Source: Lachnospiraceae bacterium
GTDB lineage: Bacteria; Bacillota; Clostridia; Lachnospirales; Lachnospiraceae
Direction of reading: 5' to 3'
Assembly (NCBI GenBank): GCA_014804485.1
Contig: JAAUZT010000028.1
Coordinates: 70,363 to 129,698 of the forward strand
DNA length: 59,336 nt
The notes under the pieces: model-generated
What the model was told of the DNA's origin: nothing
Database searches by the model: none
What the model saw: only the letters and a program-made list of their open reading frames with translations
Shown: in pieces, positions 18,937 to 25,760 of the stretch
How the letters are laid out: each line of letters begins with the position of its first letter
Numbering within the stretch: position 1 is the first letter of the stretch
Position numbers and translations under genes: made by a program

Positions 18937-18965
18937 TTGACATTTAAAAAAGTCTGTGATACATT
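18937..18965 (+). promoter_or_regulatory. Promoter of the riboswitch-ABC-2 operon
   Basis: TTGACA (18937-18942) and TACATT (18960-18965) with a 17-base spacer lie about 85 bases upstream of the structured leader. Between the toxin leader and this promoter (18780-18936) only AT-rich sequence is seen. Confidence 0.75.
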
Positions 18966-19053
18966 ATCTGAAAACTTGAAGCGGAGATAAGAATATGTTT
19001 GAAATTAATAAAGTCCTATTTACAATGATTATTCGAGTGCAGCAGATTTTTCA

Positions 19054-19205
19054 GATTACGGTCACAGCCTGAGGGCGGCGGAAAGCCGACAAAGCGCATG
19101 GCCGTAAGACGGAAAGTCTTATTTGGCTATGCGGTAATCAGGATAGAAGATAGGAGAACCGCATGGTATATACACAAAGGTGTATGTAACAGAGCGGTTC
19201 TTTTT
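19054..19205 (+). promoter_or_regulatory. Structured leader, probable GEMM-type (cyclic dinucleotide) riboswitch with terminator
   Basis: A closing stem GATTAC (19054-19059)/GTAATC (19134-19139) encloses two hairpins. The first is CGGC-GGAAA-GCCG (19076-19088), followed by ACAAAGC. The second is GCATGGCC (19096-19103)/GGCTATGC (19125-19132) with inner stem TAAGAC/GTCTTA. The GNRA-type loop, the AAAGC joining segment, the GGCC-x2-AAG block and the GGCTA receptor side follow the GEMM (c-di-GMP-I) plan, though the 5' joining segment deviates from consensus. A terminator follows: AGAACCGC (19155-19162)/GCGGTTCT (19194-19201) plus T run. GCGGT (19131-19135) can pair with ACCGC of the terminator arm, so ligand binding would favour termination (OFF switch, inferred). 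Confidence 0.6.
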
Positions 19206-19242
19206 ATATGCATAATTTAAGACTACGAGGGAGGAGACAGCA

Positions 19243-20052
19243 ATGCAGGCAATCAAAGTAGAAGATTTATCAAAATCATTCCGGGTAAGGCAGAAGGAAA
19301 AGGGAATGCGTGGCAGCATCAAGGCGATCATCAGTCCGCGAACGGAAGAAATCAAGGCGGTAGACGGGATTTCTTTTGAAGTGGATGAGGGAGAGATGCT
19401 GGCTTTCATCGGACCAAACGGTGCAGGGAAGAGTACGACCATTAAGATGTTGACAGGCATTCTTTATCCGGATGGCGGAAGCGTGGAAGTGATGGGGCTT
19501 GATCCGACGAAAAAAAGGAAGCGGCTCGCTTATCAGATCGGAACTGTATTCGGGCAGAAGGAGCAGCTCTGGACACATTTGACGCCCTATGATAATTTCC
19601 GATTCTTCGGTGCAATCTATGATATTCCGGATAAAGAGACGGAAGAGCGCATAGGGGAGCTTGGAGAGCTTTTTGAGCTGGACGCTTTTATCAATACACC
19701 GGTCAGAAATCTCTCGCTTGGCCAGCGTATCCGCTGTGAGATTGCGGCATCCCTGATTCACAAGCCGAAGGTCTTATTCCTTGATGAGCCGACGATTGGA
19801 CTCGATCCGGTAGTCAAAGAGACGGTCCGCTCGTTGATCAGGCAGATGAACAGGGAACTTCATACTACTATTTTTCTGACAAGTCACGATGTGGGAGACA
19901 TTGAGAAACTCTGTAAACGTGTCATTATTGTCAATGACGGGCGGATCGTGTTGGATGACTCCATAGAACATTTGAAATATGGAGATATGCCTTTGGAAGA
20001 TATTATCGTGGAGATATATAGGTCGGAGGGGAAGGTGACATTAGAATCATGA
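19243..20052 (+). CDS. ABC-2 type transporter ATP-binding protein
   Basis: This is the nucleotide-binding subunit of an exporter of the COG4586 type, 269 residues. Walker A is GPNGAGKST (residues 57-65), the signature is LSLGQR, and Walker B is VLFLDEPTIGLD, followed by the H-loop (LTSHD). The family has an N-terminal extension before the Walker A region, visible here as residues 10-40. The stop overlaps the next permease start by four bases (ATGA). The substrate is unknown. The preceding leader suggests control by a small nucleotide-like ligand. Confidence 0.93.
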   Translation: MQAIKVEDLSKSFRVRQKEKGMRGSIKAIISPRTEEIKAVDGISFEVDEGEMLAFIGPNGAGKSTTIKMLTGILYPDGGSVEVMGLDPTKKRKRLAYQIGTVFGQKEQLWTHLTPYDNFRFFGAIYDIPDKETEERIGELGELFELDAFINTPVRNLSLGQRIRCEIAASLIHKPKVLFLDEPTIGLDPVVKETVRSLIRQMNRELHTTIFLTSHDVGDIEKLCKRVIIVNDGRIVLDDSIEHLKYGDMPLEDIIVEIYRSEGKVTLES

Positions 20053-20840
20053 GAAAATACGCAGTTATTTATCGATCTGTGTTGATGGAGAATTTACAAT
20101 ATGCAGCTAATATTGCTATGGGGTTTGTCAGCTATTTTATTATTAATTTCGTATTTGTGAATCTCTGGGATTATATGTACGGCGCTTCCGGGGAATTAAT
20201 TGCAGGTTATACGAAAGAGCAGATGATCTGGTATGTCATGATGACAGAGATGATCTGGTTTGGAGCCCGCTCGGCTACGATAGCGAGGCAGGCGTCAATG
20301 GATATCCGTGGCGGGAATATCGCTTATATGATGAATAAACCATACTATTATCCGTTGTATATTTTGGCAAAATACATGGGAGAGTGGAGTGTGCAGATGC
20401 CCATGTACATGGCTCTTGCCCTAGTGATGGGCATGACAATGGTGGGCGGACTGCCGCGCTTTAGGGCAATTACACTTCCGGCAATTGTTCTATGCACTGT
20501 AATGGGCATTATGATCAATGCGACTTTCAAACTTTGTATCAGTCTGCTGGCTTTCTGGATCGAGGATGCGTCCCCTTTTCAGTGGCTGTACGACAAATTG
20601 ATTCTGGTGGTGGGAACATTATTTCCGGTTGAAATATTTCCGGCCAGGTTACAGGTATTATTTAAAATGACACCGATTTATACAGTATGCTACGGGCCGG
20701 CAAAACTGATCGTGGATTTCAGTACACAAAAGTGTGTGGAAATCCTGTCGGCACAGGTCATGTACCTGGCAGCCGGGAGTGTGCTGATGTTCTGGATCTA
20801 TCGAAAGGGGGTTAAGAAACTGTATGTCAACGGTGGTTAA
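20049..20840 (+). CDS. ABC-2 family transporter permease
   Basis: A 263-residue polytopic membrane protein with about six hydrophobic segments, of the COG4587/ABC-2 type that partners COG4586 ATPases. It starts inside the end of the ATPase gene and ends inside the start of the second permease, so the three subunits are translated as a unit. Two different permeases with one ATPase suggest a heterodimeric membrane channel. No substrate-binding protein is present, in line with export. Confidence 0.88.
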   Translation: MRKYAVIYRSVLMENLQYAANIAMGFVSYFIINFVFVNLWDYMYGASGELIAGYTKEQMIWYVMMTEMIWFGARSATIARQASMDIRGGNIAYMMNKPYYYPLYILAKYMGEWSVQMPMYMALALVMGMTMVGGLPRFRAITLPAIVLCTVMGIMINATFKLCISLLAFWIEDASPFQWLYDKLILVVGTLFPVEIFPARLQVLFKMTPIYTVCYGPAKLIVDFSTQKCVEILSAQVMYLAAGSVLMFWIYRKGVKKLYVNGG

Positions 20841-21618
20841 AAATCAATTGCGGGTTTGTCTGCTTTCTGTAAAATACAATATTATGAAAGAAATGGTCAA
20901 TAAGGTTACTTTCCTTACGAATATTCTTTTTATGATGCTTAACAATGCAGCATTTATCATACAGTGGACTATTTTGTTTAGTCTGAGGGAGGATATCGGC
21001 GGATATACCATGAGGGAGGTCATGCTGTTGTGGGGGCTGATTGCCAGTAGTTTCGGGTTGTCACGTATTTTGTTTGCAAGGACGTTCTACTTACATGAAC
21101 TGATTGTCAGTGGCAAACTGGACGCTTATCTGGTGCAGCCGAAGAGTGTTCTGCTCAGCGTGATGACTTCCTCTACCGAGACGTCAGCAATTGGTGATTT
21201 CCTGTATGGAGTGGTGCTCTTGTGTGTTTTCAGTTTCAATATTGGTCGCTTATTGCTCTTTCTTCTGTTTACGGTAACGGGAGCATTGATCATTACGGCA
21301 TTTGCGTTGCTGGTGGGGAGTCTGTCTTTCTGGTTTGTGAGAACGGATATGTTCGGGCGCCACATGATCAATTGCATGATTAGTTTTGCGACTTATCCGG
21401 ACGGTATTTTCCGAGGAAAAGCGAGATTTCTGCTCTATTATGTCATTCCAGTGGGCATGGCGGTCTATCATCCGGTGCATATTATGGTTGCGTTTGATGC
21501 GGGGACATTTCTTGGGGTATTAGGATATACTTTTTGTATTTGGGTGGTGGCGGTTTTCGTATTCTACAGAGGGCTTAGGCGCTATTCTTCCAGTAATTTG
21601 ATGGAGGCGAGGATGTAG
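20824..21618 (+). CDS. ABC-2 family transporter permease, second subunit
   Basis: A 264-residue protein with about six membrane segments (COG3694 type), the usual third member of this exporter family. It overlaps the first permease by 17 bases. The N terminus is cytoplasmic and basic (VKNQLRVCLLSVKYN). No terminator is evident before the PadR promoter 135 bases downstream. Confidence 0.87.
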   Translation: MSTVVKNQLRVCLLSVKYNIMKEMVNKVTFLTNILFMMLNNAAFIIQWTILFSLREDIGGYTMREVMLLWGLIASSFGLSRILFARTFYLHELIVSGKLDAYLVQPKSVLLSVMTSSTETSAIGDFLYGVVLLCVFSFNIGRLLLFLLFTVTGALIITAFALLVGSLSFWFVRTDMFGRHMINCMISFATYPDGIFRGKARFLLYYVIPVGMAVYHPVHIMVAFDAGTFLGVLGYTFCIWVVAVFVFYRGLRRYSSSNLMEARM

Positions 21619-21753
21619 ATTCGATTATGAAGAATATAGGATGTAAATTTGAGCTATTTATGGCACGAAAGTTGTGCAGTAAATGGCTCTTCTTTATTTT
21701 GGAACCTATTTCACCTTAAAAATTTTTTAATACTATCTTAAATAAATTAGTAC

Positions 21754-21782
21754 TTGACATTACATAGTAGTAGGTTTAATCT
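21754..21782 (+). promoter_or_regulatory. Promoter of the padR operon, with possible operator
   Basis: TTGACA (21754-21759) and TAATCT (21777-21782) are spaced by 17 bases. The dyad TACT-N11-AGTA overlaps the -35 box and spacer (from 21751), a plausible site for autoregulation by the PadR protein; this last point is inference. Confidence 0.6.
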
Positions 21783-21808
21783 GATACTAGAATAAGAGGA
21801 GGATCATC

Positions 21809-22132
21809 ATGAATCCACAATTTAAAAAAGGAGTACTGGAACTCATCGTCTTAGAATCCGTGTACCAGAGAGATATGTACGGGTATGAGCTTGTAGAGGA
21901 AGTCTCTCAGGTGATTGATGTGAACGAGGGAACCATATATCCCTTGCTGAAGCGGCTTACCAATGAGCGATATTTCGAGACTTATCTGCGGGAATCCTCT
22001 GAGGGACCGCCGAGGAAATATTACCATCTGACGGCGGCGGGGATCTTGTATCGGGATTCTTTGTCGGCGGAATGGGAAGAATTTCAGACAAGAGTCAACG
22101 GATTTTTGAAGGGGAAGGGCGGACATGAATAA
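21809..22132 (+). CDS. PadR family transcriptional regulator
   Basis: This 107-residue protein has the PadR winged helix (LIVLESVYQRDMYGYELVEE, then NEGTIYPLLKRLTNERY and GPPRKYYHLTAAG) and the short C-terminal dimer helix of the PadR-s2 subfamily. It starts after AGAGGAGGATC. It heads an operon with a DUF1700 protein and a small envelope protein, a very common arrangement in Clostridia. PadR proteins usually repress their own operon and are released by hydrophobic or envelope-active compounds. Confidence 0.95.
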   Translation: MNPQFKKGVLELIVLESVYQRDMYGYELVEEVSQVIDVNEGTIYPLLKRLTNERYFETYLRESSEGPPRKYYHLTAAGILYRDSLSAEWEEFQTRVNGFLKGKGGHE

Positions 22133-22940
22133 AGAAAAATTTTTATCGGAGCTGAGAGAGTACCTCAGTATATTGGAAAATCAGGAGCAGGAAGATATTC
22201 TGGCGGAGTATGCCCAGCATATTGATATGAAGATTCAGAAGGGGCTGAGCGAGGAAGAGGCTATTCGGGATTTTGGTGCAGTCGAGGAGCTTGCGGCGGA
22301 AATTCTGGAGGCTTATCATGTTAATTCGGAAACAGATACTGTGAATGGCAGAGAGTCTGTATGGCGGCGGGCAGGCAGGCGTGTGAAAGAAGTACTGGCA
22401 GGTGCCCTGCGGGGAATCGGGCATGGGTTTCGATGGCTGGGCGGAAAGTGCCGTGCTTTTGCCGGTTGGTGCAGCAGACCTTTTACAAGAAGAAAAGCAG
22501 AAACAGGCGAGACTTTGCAGGAGAGCCGGGGCAAGCGGAAAGGAACGGAAGAGATGGAAGGGCGTATCGGTAATTTTTTCAGGGCAGTGGGACGGGGAAT
22601 GGTAATGGCATGGAGATGGTTTGTCGGATTGTGTGTCTTTTGCCTGAAGTTTATGTGGAATGCGGCGTGGCTGCTGTTTGGCGTATTCTGTGCGTGTATG
22701 GCGATGATCGTATTGATGGGAGTCGGTGCGATACCTGTTCTTCTGGCGCAGGGATATCCGTTTGTAGGGATTTTCCTGATTTGTCTGGGCGGACTTCTCT
22801 GTCTGGGTTCTCTTTCCTTCGGAGCATTCAGCCTGTTGATCAGGAAGAAAGATAATGGAGATGACAGCGGTAATCAATACGGTAAAGATGAAATGACGGA
22901 GAAGTCCGATAAGGAGGCAGCGTATGAGCAGACAGCATAA
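22125..22940 (+). CDS. DUF1700 (HAAS domain) membrane protein
   Basis: Residues 1-65 form the HAAS helical domain that is typical of DUF1700 proteins (FLSELREYLSIL, then GLSEEEAIRDFGAVEELAAE). A basic linker of about 80 residues follows and then two or three hydrophobic segments between about residues 155 and 240. The gene overlaps padR by eight bases. PadR-DUF1700-DUF4097 operons are thought to sense or respond to envelope state, but the exact role is unknown. Confidence 0.9.
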   Translation: MNKEKFLSELREYLSILENQEQEDILAEYAQHIDMKIQKGLSEEEAIRDFGAVEELAAEILEAYHVNSETDTVNGRESVWRRAGRRVKEVLAGALRGIGHGFRWLGGKCRAFAGWCSRPFTRRKAETGETLQESRGKRKGTEEMEGRIGNFFRAVGRGMVMAWRWFVGLCVFCLKFMWNAAWLLFGVFCACMAMIVLMGVGAIPVLLAQGYPFVGIFLICLGGLLCLGSLSFGAFSLLIRKKDNGDDSGNQYGKDEMTEKSDKEAAYEQTA

Positions 22941-23442
22941 AATATTGATCGGTGTATTTTGTTTAGGGGTGTTACTGTGCGGAATCGGCACAGGTGTGGC
23001 ATTTACGGAGTTTAGCGGATTTGAGTATGGCGGGAAGTATATCTTAGGTGAAACGGATATGCAGACGGAGGATTTTGATGTGACATTTGTGCCGATGGAG
23101 GATCGATGGACGCTCATAGGCGCCGGCGGGGCATATGTTGCCGGCATGGGTGAAATTCAGACGGATCGCAGTATTCCGGAGAACACCGTTAGGTTTCATG
23201 TGACTTATAATGCGAAACGTGCAAAGCCTTTTGTATATCTGGACGAACAGACTAACAGGATTGAATTCTCTTGGTATTGGAGGAATCACAATGACGATAC
23301 GGCGCTGATGATGGAAGCGAAGGATATTCTGTTGAAGAACCTGAAAGAAGGTAAAATTGCTTCTTTTGACACCGTGGAATTGGAGGAAGTGACTGTGATG
23401 GTCAATCCTAAGAATGAGAATGATGTGAGAGTGGTGCATTAG
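22924..23442 (+). CDS. Small membrane-anchored protein of the PadR-DUF1700 operon
   Basis: The 172-residue product has an N-terminal membrane helix (ILIGVFCLGVLLCGIGTGVA) and an external domain of about 145 residues. It occupies the position normally taken by a DUF4097 (adhesin-like beta-solenoid) protein but is shorter and its strands are not clearly recognisable, so it is either a divergent member or unrelated. It overlaps the DUF1700 gene by 17 bases. Confidence 0.75.
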   Translation: MSRQHKILIGVFCLGVLLCGIGTGVAFTEFSGFEYGGKYILGETDMQTEDFDVTFVPMEDRWTLIGAGGAYVAGMGEIQTDRSIPENTVRFHVTYNAKRAKPFVYLDEQTNRIEFSWYWRNHNDDTALMMEAKDILLKNLKEGKIASFDTVELEEVTVMVNPKNENDVRVVH

Positions 23443-23482
23443 TAATTGGGGCAGCTGAATCGGAGCAGGCGGGAGTGTGGAT

Positions 23483-24292
23483 ATGCGGATTGATAAAGAT
23501 ATTGTAACAATGGAGTTGGACTTTTTTATAGACAATATATTCCTGTTTCCGGAAGTAGATTGTGTCAAAATCAGAGATGTGATCATTAAGAGAGATGAGG
23601 AAAAGAGTGAAAAAGTGCGGGAAGCGATGGATAAGAGTTATCATGATTGTTACAGTGATGTGGACTTGTCTGTTGTAGTGAGAATTTCGAGTCGGGATGT
23701 AATGACACCGGCTGAATATATGAAGCGTATAGACCGGTTTGGTGTGAATACAGACAGCAGCCTGGGGTGGTGTTTTATTGATGAAAATAATATGTATCGT
23801 ATTATTTTCAAAAGCGGAATAAGATACGATTTTGGATTTGAATTCACATATGACGATAACGCGGATTTCATCAATATGCCGCCGAGAGAAGATGAATATA
23901 GTAACCCTGACTGGCCGGTTGAAAATGTGAATCGGTTTTGGTTTATTCAGATTCAGGCACTGGGAAAACTCTATCGCAAAGATTTCCTGATCAGTAGTCA
24001 CCTTGCTAATGTTAATCTCAATGAAACGCTTGTGCAGCAGATGGTACTGCGGGATATACGGTACGGGACGAATCATCATCGGTACGGATATGAAGAAGAA
24101 CTTGTTTATATGAAAAACAGAAATATGTGTCCTATAAAGACTGAAAATGATACGTTTAATATCATTGCGGATAAATTGTATTGTGCTGCTTTAACATATG
24201 ACGAGCTGACTTTGGCGTTTTATCCTCAATATAAAAGGAGATGTCCGGATTTCTTTGCTGTATGGGAATGTTATGCGCAGGGGGAAAAATAG
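23483..24292 (+). CDS. Nucleotidyltransferase-fold protein, ANT(6)/AadE-like
   Basis: The ATG at 23483 is preferred over a GTG six bases earlier because GGGAG lies seven bases before it. The 269-residue product has the nucleotidyltransferase pattern: SDVDLSVVV supplies two acidic metal ligands and YDFGFEF a third acidic position, and the C-terminal helical part resembles aminoglycoside 6-adenylyltransferases (PF04439). Similarity looks distant, so streptomycin modification is only a possibility. A strong terminator follows. Confidence 0.65.
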   Translation: MRIDKDIVTMELDFFIDNIFLFPEVDCVKIRDVIIKRDEEKSEKVREAMDKSYHDCYSDVDLSVVVRISSRDVMTPAEYMKRIDRFGVNTDSSLGWCFIDENNMYRIIFKSGIRYDFGFEFTYDDNADFINMPPREDEYSNPDWPVENVNRFWFIQIQALGKLYRKDFLISSHLANVNLNETLVQQMVLRDIRYGTNHHRYGYEEELVYMKNRNMCPIKTENDTFNIIADKLYCAALTYDELTLAFYPQYKRRCPDFFAVWECYAQGEK

Positions 24293-24334
24293 CGATTAGT
24301 TTTCGGGAACTTTACTTTTTTCAAATATCATATG

Positions 24335-24378
24335 AAAAGCAGAGCGGTGGTCATGTGATGACGTAGCTCTGCTTTTTT
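24335..24378 (+). terminator. Rho-independent terminator
   Basis: AAAAGCAGAGC (24335-24345) pairs with GCTCTGCTTTT, followed by more T. It closes the nucleotidyltransferase transcript. Confidence 0.85.
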
Positions 24379-24429
24379 GTGTTCGTTTTTGTAGTTTGGT
24401 TGAGATTTGTATAGAAGTTTTGGACATTC

Positions 24430-24466
24430 ATGTGACAAACTTGGTGTTTTTGGAGGTTTGTCACAT
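24430..24466. repeat. 11-bp perfect inverted repeat upstream of the type III TA promoter
   Basis: ATGTGACAAAC (24430-24440) and GTTTGTCACAT (24456-24466) are separated by 15 bases and have no T run, so a protein-binding dyad is more likely than a terminator. Confidence 0.6.
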
Positions 24467-24523
24467 AAATATTGATTTGTTTATTAATCAATAATAAATA
24501 GCGAAAAAAATTACGAAATTTGA

Positions 24524-24552
24524 TTGACATATTTTATCTGGTTTCATATAAT
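24524..24552 (+). promoter_or_regulatory. Strong promoter of the type III TA locus
   Basis: TTGACA (24524-24529) and TATAAT (24547-24552) are both consensus, with an ideal 17-base spacer. It would drive high-level synthesis of the repeat RNA. Confidence 0.88.
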
Positions 24553-24559
24553 AATATTA

Positions 24560-24705
24560 GAGACGGAGCAATCCGCCATCGAAAATATTGTTCGCATACC
24601 GTCTGCGACTAATAAGTGTACGGCCCGAAAATATTGTTCGCTTACCGGAAGCGTCTAATAAATGTCCGGCTTGAAAATTCTGGCCTTATCGCTTAGGTGA
24701 TAAGG
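24560..24705 (+). ncRNA. Type III antitoxin RNA (ToxI/CptI-like tandem repeats)
   Basis: Two 46-nt repeats (24581-24626 and 24627-24672) and a short third copy starting at 24673 share GAAAATATTGTTCGC, TACCG, GCG, CTAATAA and CGGC. The array sits between a consensus promoter and a hairpin terminator (24681-24713), directly before a ToxN/AbiQ-family gene. This is the standard type III layout, where the toxin cuts the RNA into repeat-length units that then inhibit it. The number and length of repeats recall the CptIN subfamily. Each repeat could form a pseudoknot; this is inferred. Confidence 0.85.
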
Positions 24706-24713
24706 CTGTTTTT
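24681..24713 (+). terminator. Attenuating terminator between antitoxin RNA and toxin gene
   Basis: GCCTTATC and GATAAGGC flank an eight-base loop and are followed by TGTTTTT. In type III systems leaky termination here sets the antitoxin to toxin ratio. Confidence 0.9.
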
Positions 24714-24727
24714 ACGGAGAAAATATT

Positions 24728-25210
24728 ATGAATTACCAAGAAGGATATGTTTATCATATTAAGGACGAGTATTTTACAAAAGTAAGCGATCCAAACCTCA
24801 TGCAAAATAAGGAAAATGGCAATTAGCGTCCTACTTTTTATTGTATGCGTGATGATAAAACATCTTTGCTCTGGTTGGTTAAACTCAGCAGTCGTGTTGA
24901 AAAGTTCCAAGCAATCTATGATAAACAAATAGAAAAATATGGAAATTGCCTGACGATTGTTATGGGAGATTATGACGGAAAACAAGCCGCATTTCTTTTG
25001 CAGAATATGTTTCCGATTACAGCAAAATATCTTGACCATATACATACCCGTAATAATAACCCCGTTCCTGTCAAATATTCCCTACAGACTGAAATAAGCA
25101 CAAAAATGAAGCGCATACTACAACTCTACGCGCGTGGGAAAAAGATTGTTTTCACGGATATTTCGAGACTTGAAAATCTAATGTTAGAAGAAATTACATC
25201 TGTTGAATAG
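24728..25210 (+). pseudogene. Type III toxin ToxN/AbiQ family, in-frame amber codon at codon 33
   Basis: From the ATG at 24728 (GGAG eight bases upstream) the frame reads MNYQEGYVYHIKDEYF, continues to NLMQNKENGN and meets TAG at 24824-24826. After it the same frame goes on without shift to 25210: RPTFYC, SSRVEKFQAIYDKQ, MGDYDGKQAAFLLQNMFPI, KKIVFTDISRLE. Both parts match ToxN/AbiQ/CptN endoribonucleases, where a Tyr is usual at the stop position (NYRP), so TAG probably arose by a single change from TAC or TAT. The 160-residue read-through length is normal. An ATG at 24845 would give a protein lacking the first strands, unlikely to be active. Alternatives are amber suppression or a sequencing error. 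Confidence 0.88.
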
Positions 25211-25213
25211 CCA

Positions 25214-25245
25214 AAAAATCCATCGCAGATTCGCGGTGGATTTTT
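25214..25245. terminator. Bidirectional terminator
   Basis: AAAAATCCATCGC and GCGGTGGATTTTT pair across a six-base loop. It separates the toxin gene from the convergent small ORF. Confidence 0.8.
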
Positions 25246-25252
25246 ACTGTTA

Positions 25253-25465
25253 TCATAAATCTAAATCAGTTGTTACAATACCGAATGATTCAAGTTTTGC
25301 TTTTAGTACTTTTAATTGGTAATCAAGCTCTTTTTCTGGATCATCTGCCTTTTTAATGCGCTGTAGGTTGCTATAGCTGTCAATCAAATTGATGATTATT
25401 TCTTTATCGTCTGGCTTATAATCACCTGCTTTCTGAATGCCTTGCTGGTATGATACGTTTTCCAA
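25253..25465 (-). CDS. Hypothetical protein, possibly a fragment
   Basis: A 70-residue charged helical ORF with a TTG start and an in-frame stop only five codons upstream. The C-terminal part (DDPEKELDYQLKVLKAKLES) looks like a real amphipathic helix and codon use is ordinary. No family was recognised. The absence of an ATG or good ribosome binding site suggests either a minor gene or the tail of a longer lost gene. Confidence 0.4.
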   Translation of the reverse strand: MENVSYQQGIQKAGDYKPDDKEIIINLIDSYSNLQRIKKADDPEKELDYQLKVLKAKLESFGIVTTDLDL

Positions 25466-25671
25466 ATGCTTGTATTTTTATTATACTAAATGGCTTGTAG
25501 TATGTAAACTCTATTCAAGTTTCCGGCTTATACCCGGCATAATTACTTTGAGATAAATATTGTTTTTCCTATCCACTGTGAGCTGTTGGTTTGACTAATG
25601 TGTAAAAAGTAACAAATGAATCAAAAGGGTATAAAAAACATTGTGTTCTATATGATGTATAAATAATATAA

Positions 25672-25700
25672 TTGACAGATAAAGTATAACAATTTATAAT
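25672..25700 (+). promoter_or_regulatory. Promoter of the MATE-HATPase gene
   Basis: TTGACA (25672-25677) and TATAAT (25695-25700) with a 17-base spacer, 60 bases before the start codon. Nothing else is evident in the 295-base gap. Confidence 0.85.
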
Positions 25701-25760
25701 TTCATAATAACCTACAAACACAATCCAAACAATCCTAGAGAGGCAGGTGAACAGACCAAT

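Noticed and set aside
24560..24680. The 46-nt tandem repeats as a small CRISPR array
   Set aside because: The units are directly adjacent without unique spacers, there are no cas genes, and promoter, terminator and toxin fit a type III TA antitoxin.
24845..25210. A separate 121-codon gene starting after the amber codon
   Set aside because: The ATG at 24845 has no ribosome binding site and the product would lack the first strands of the ToxN fold; it is the tail of the interrupted toxin.
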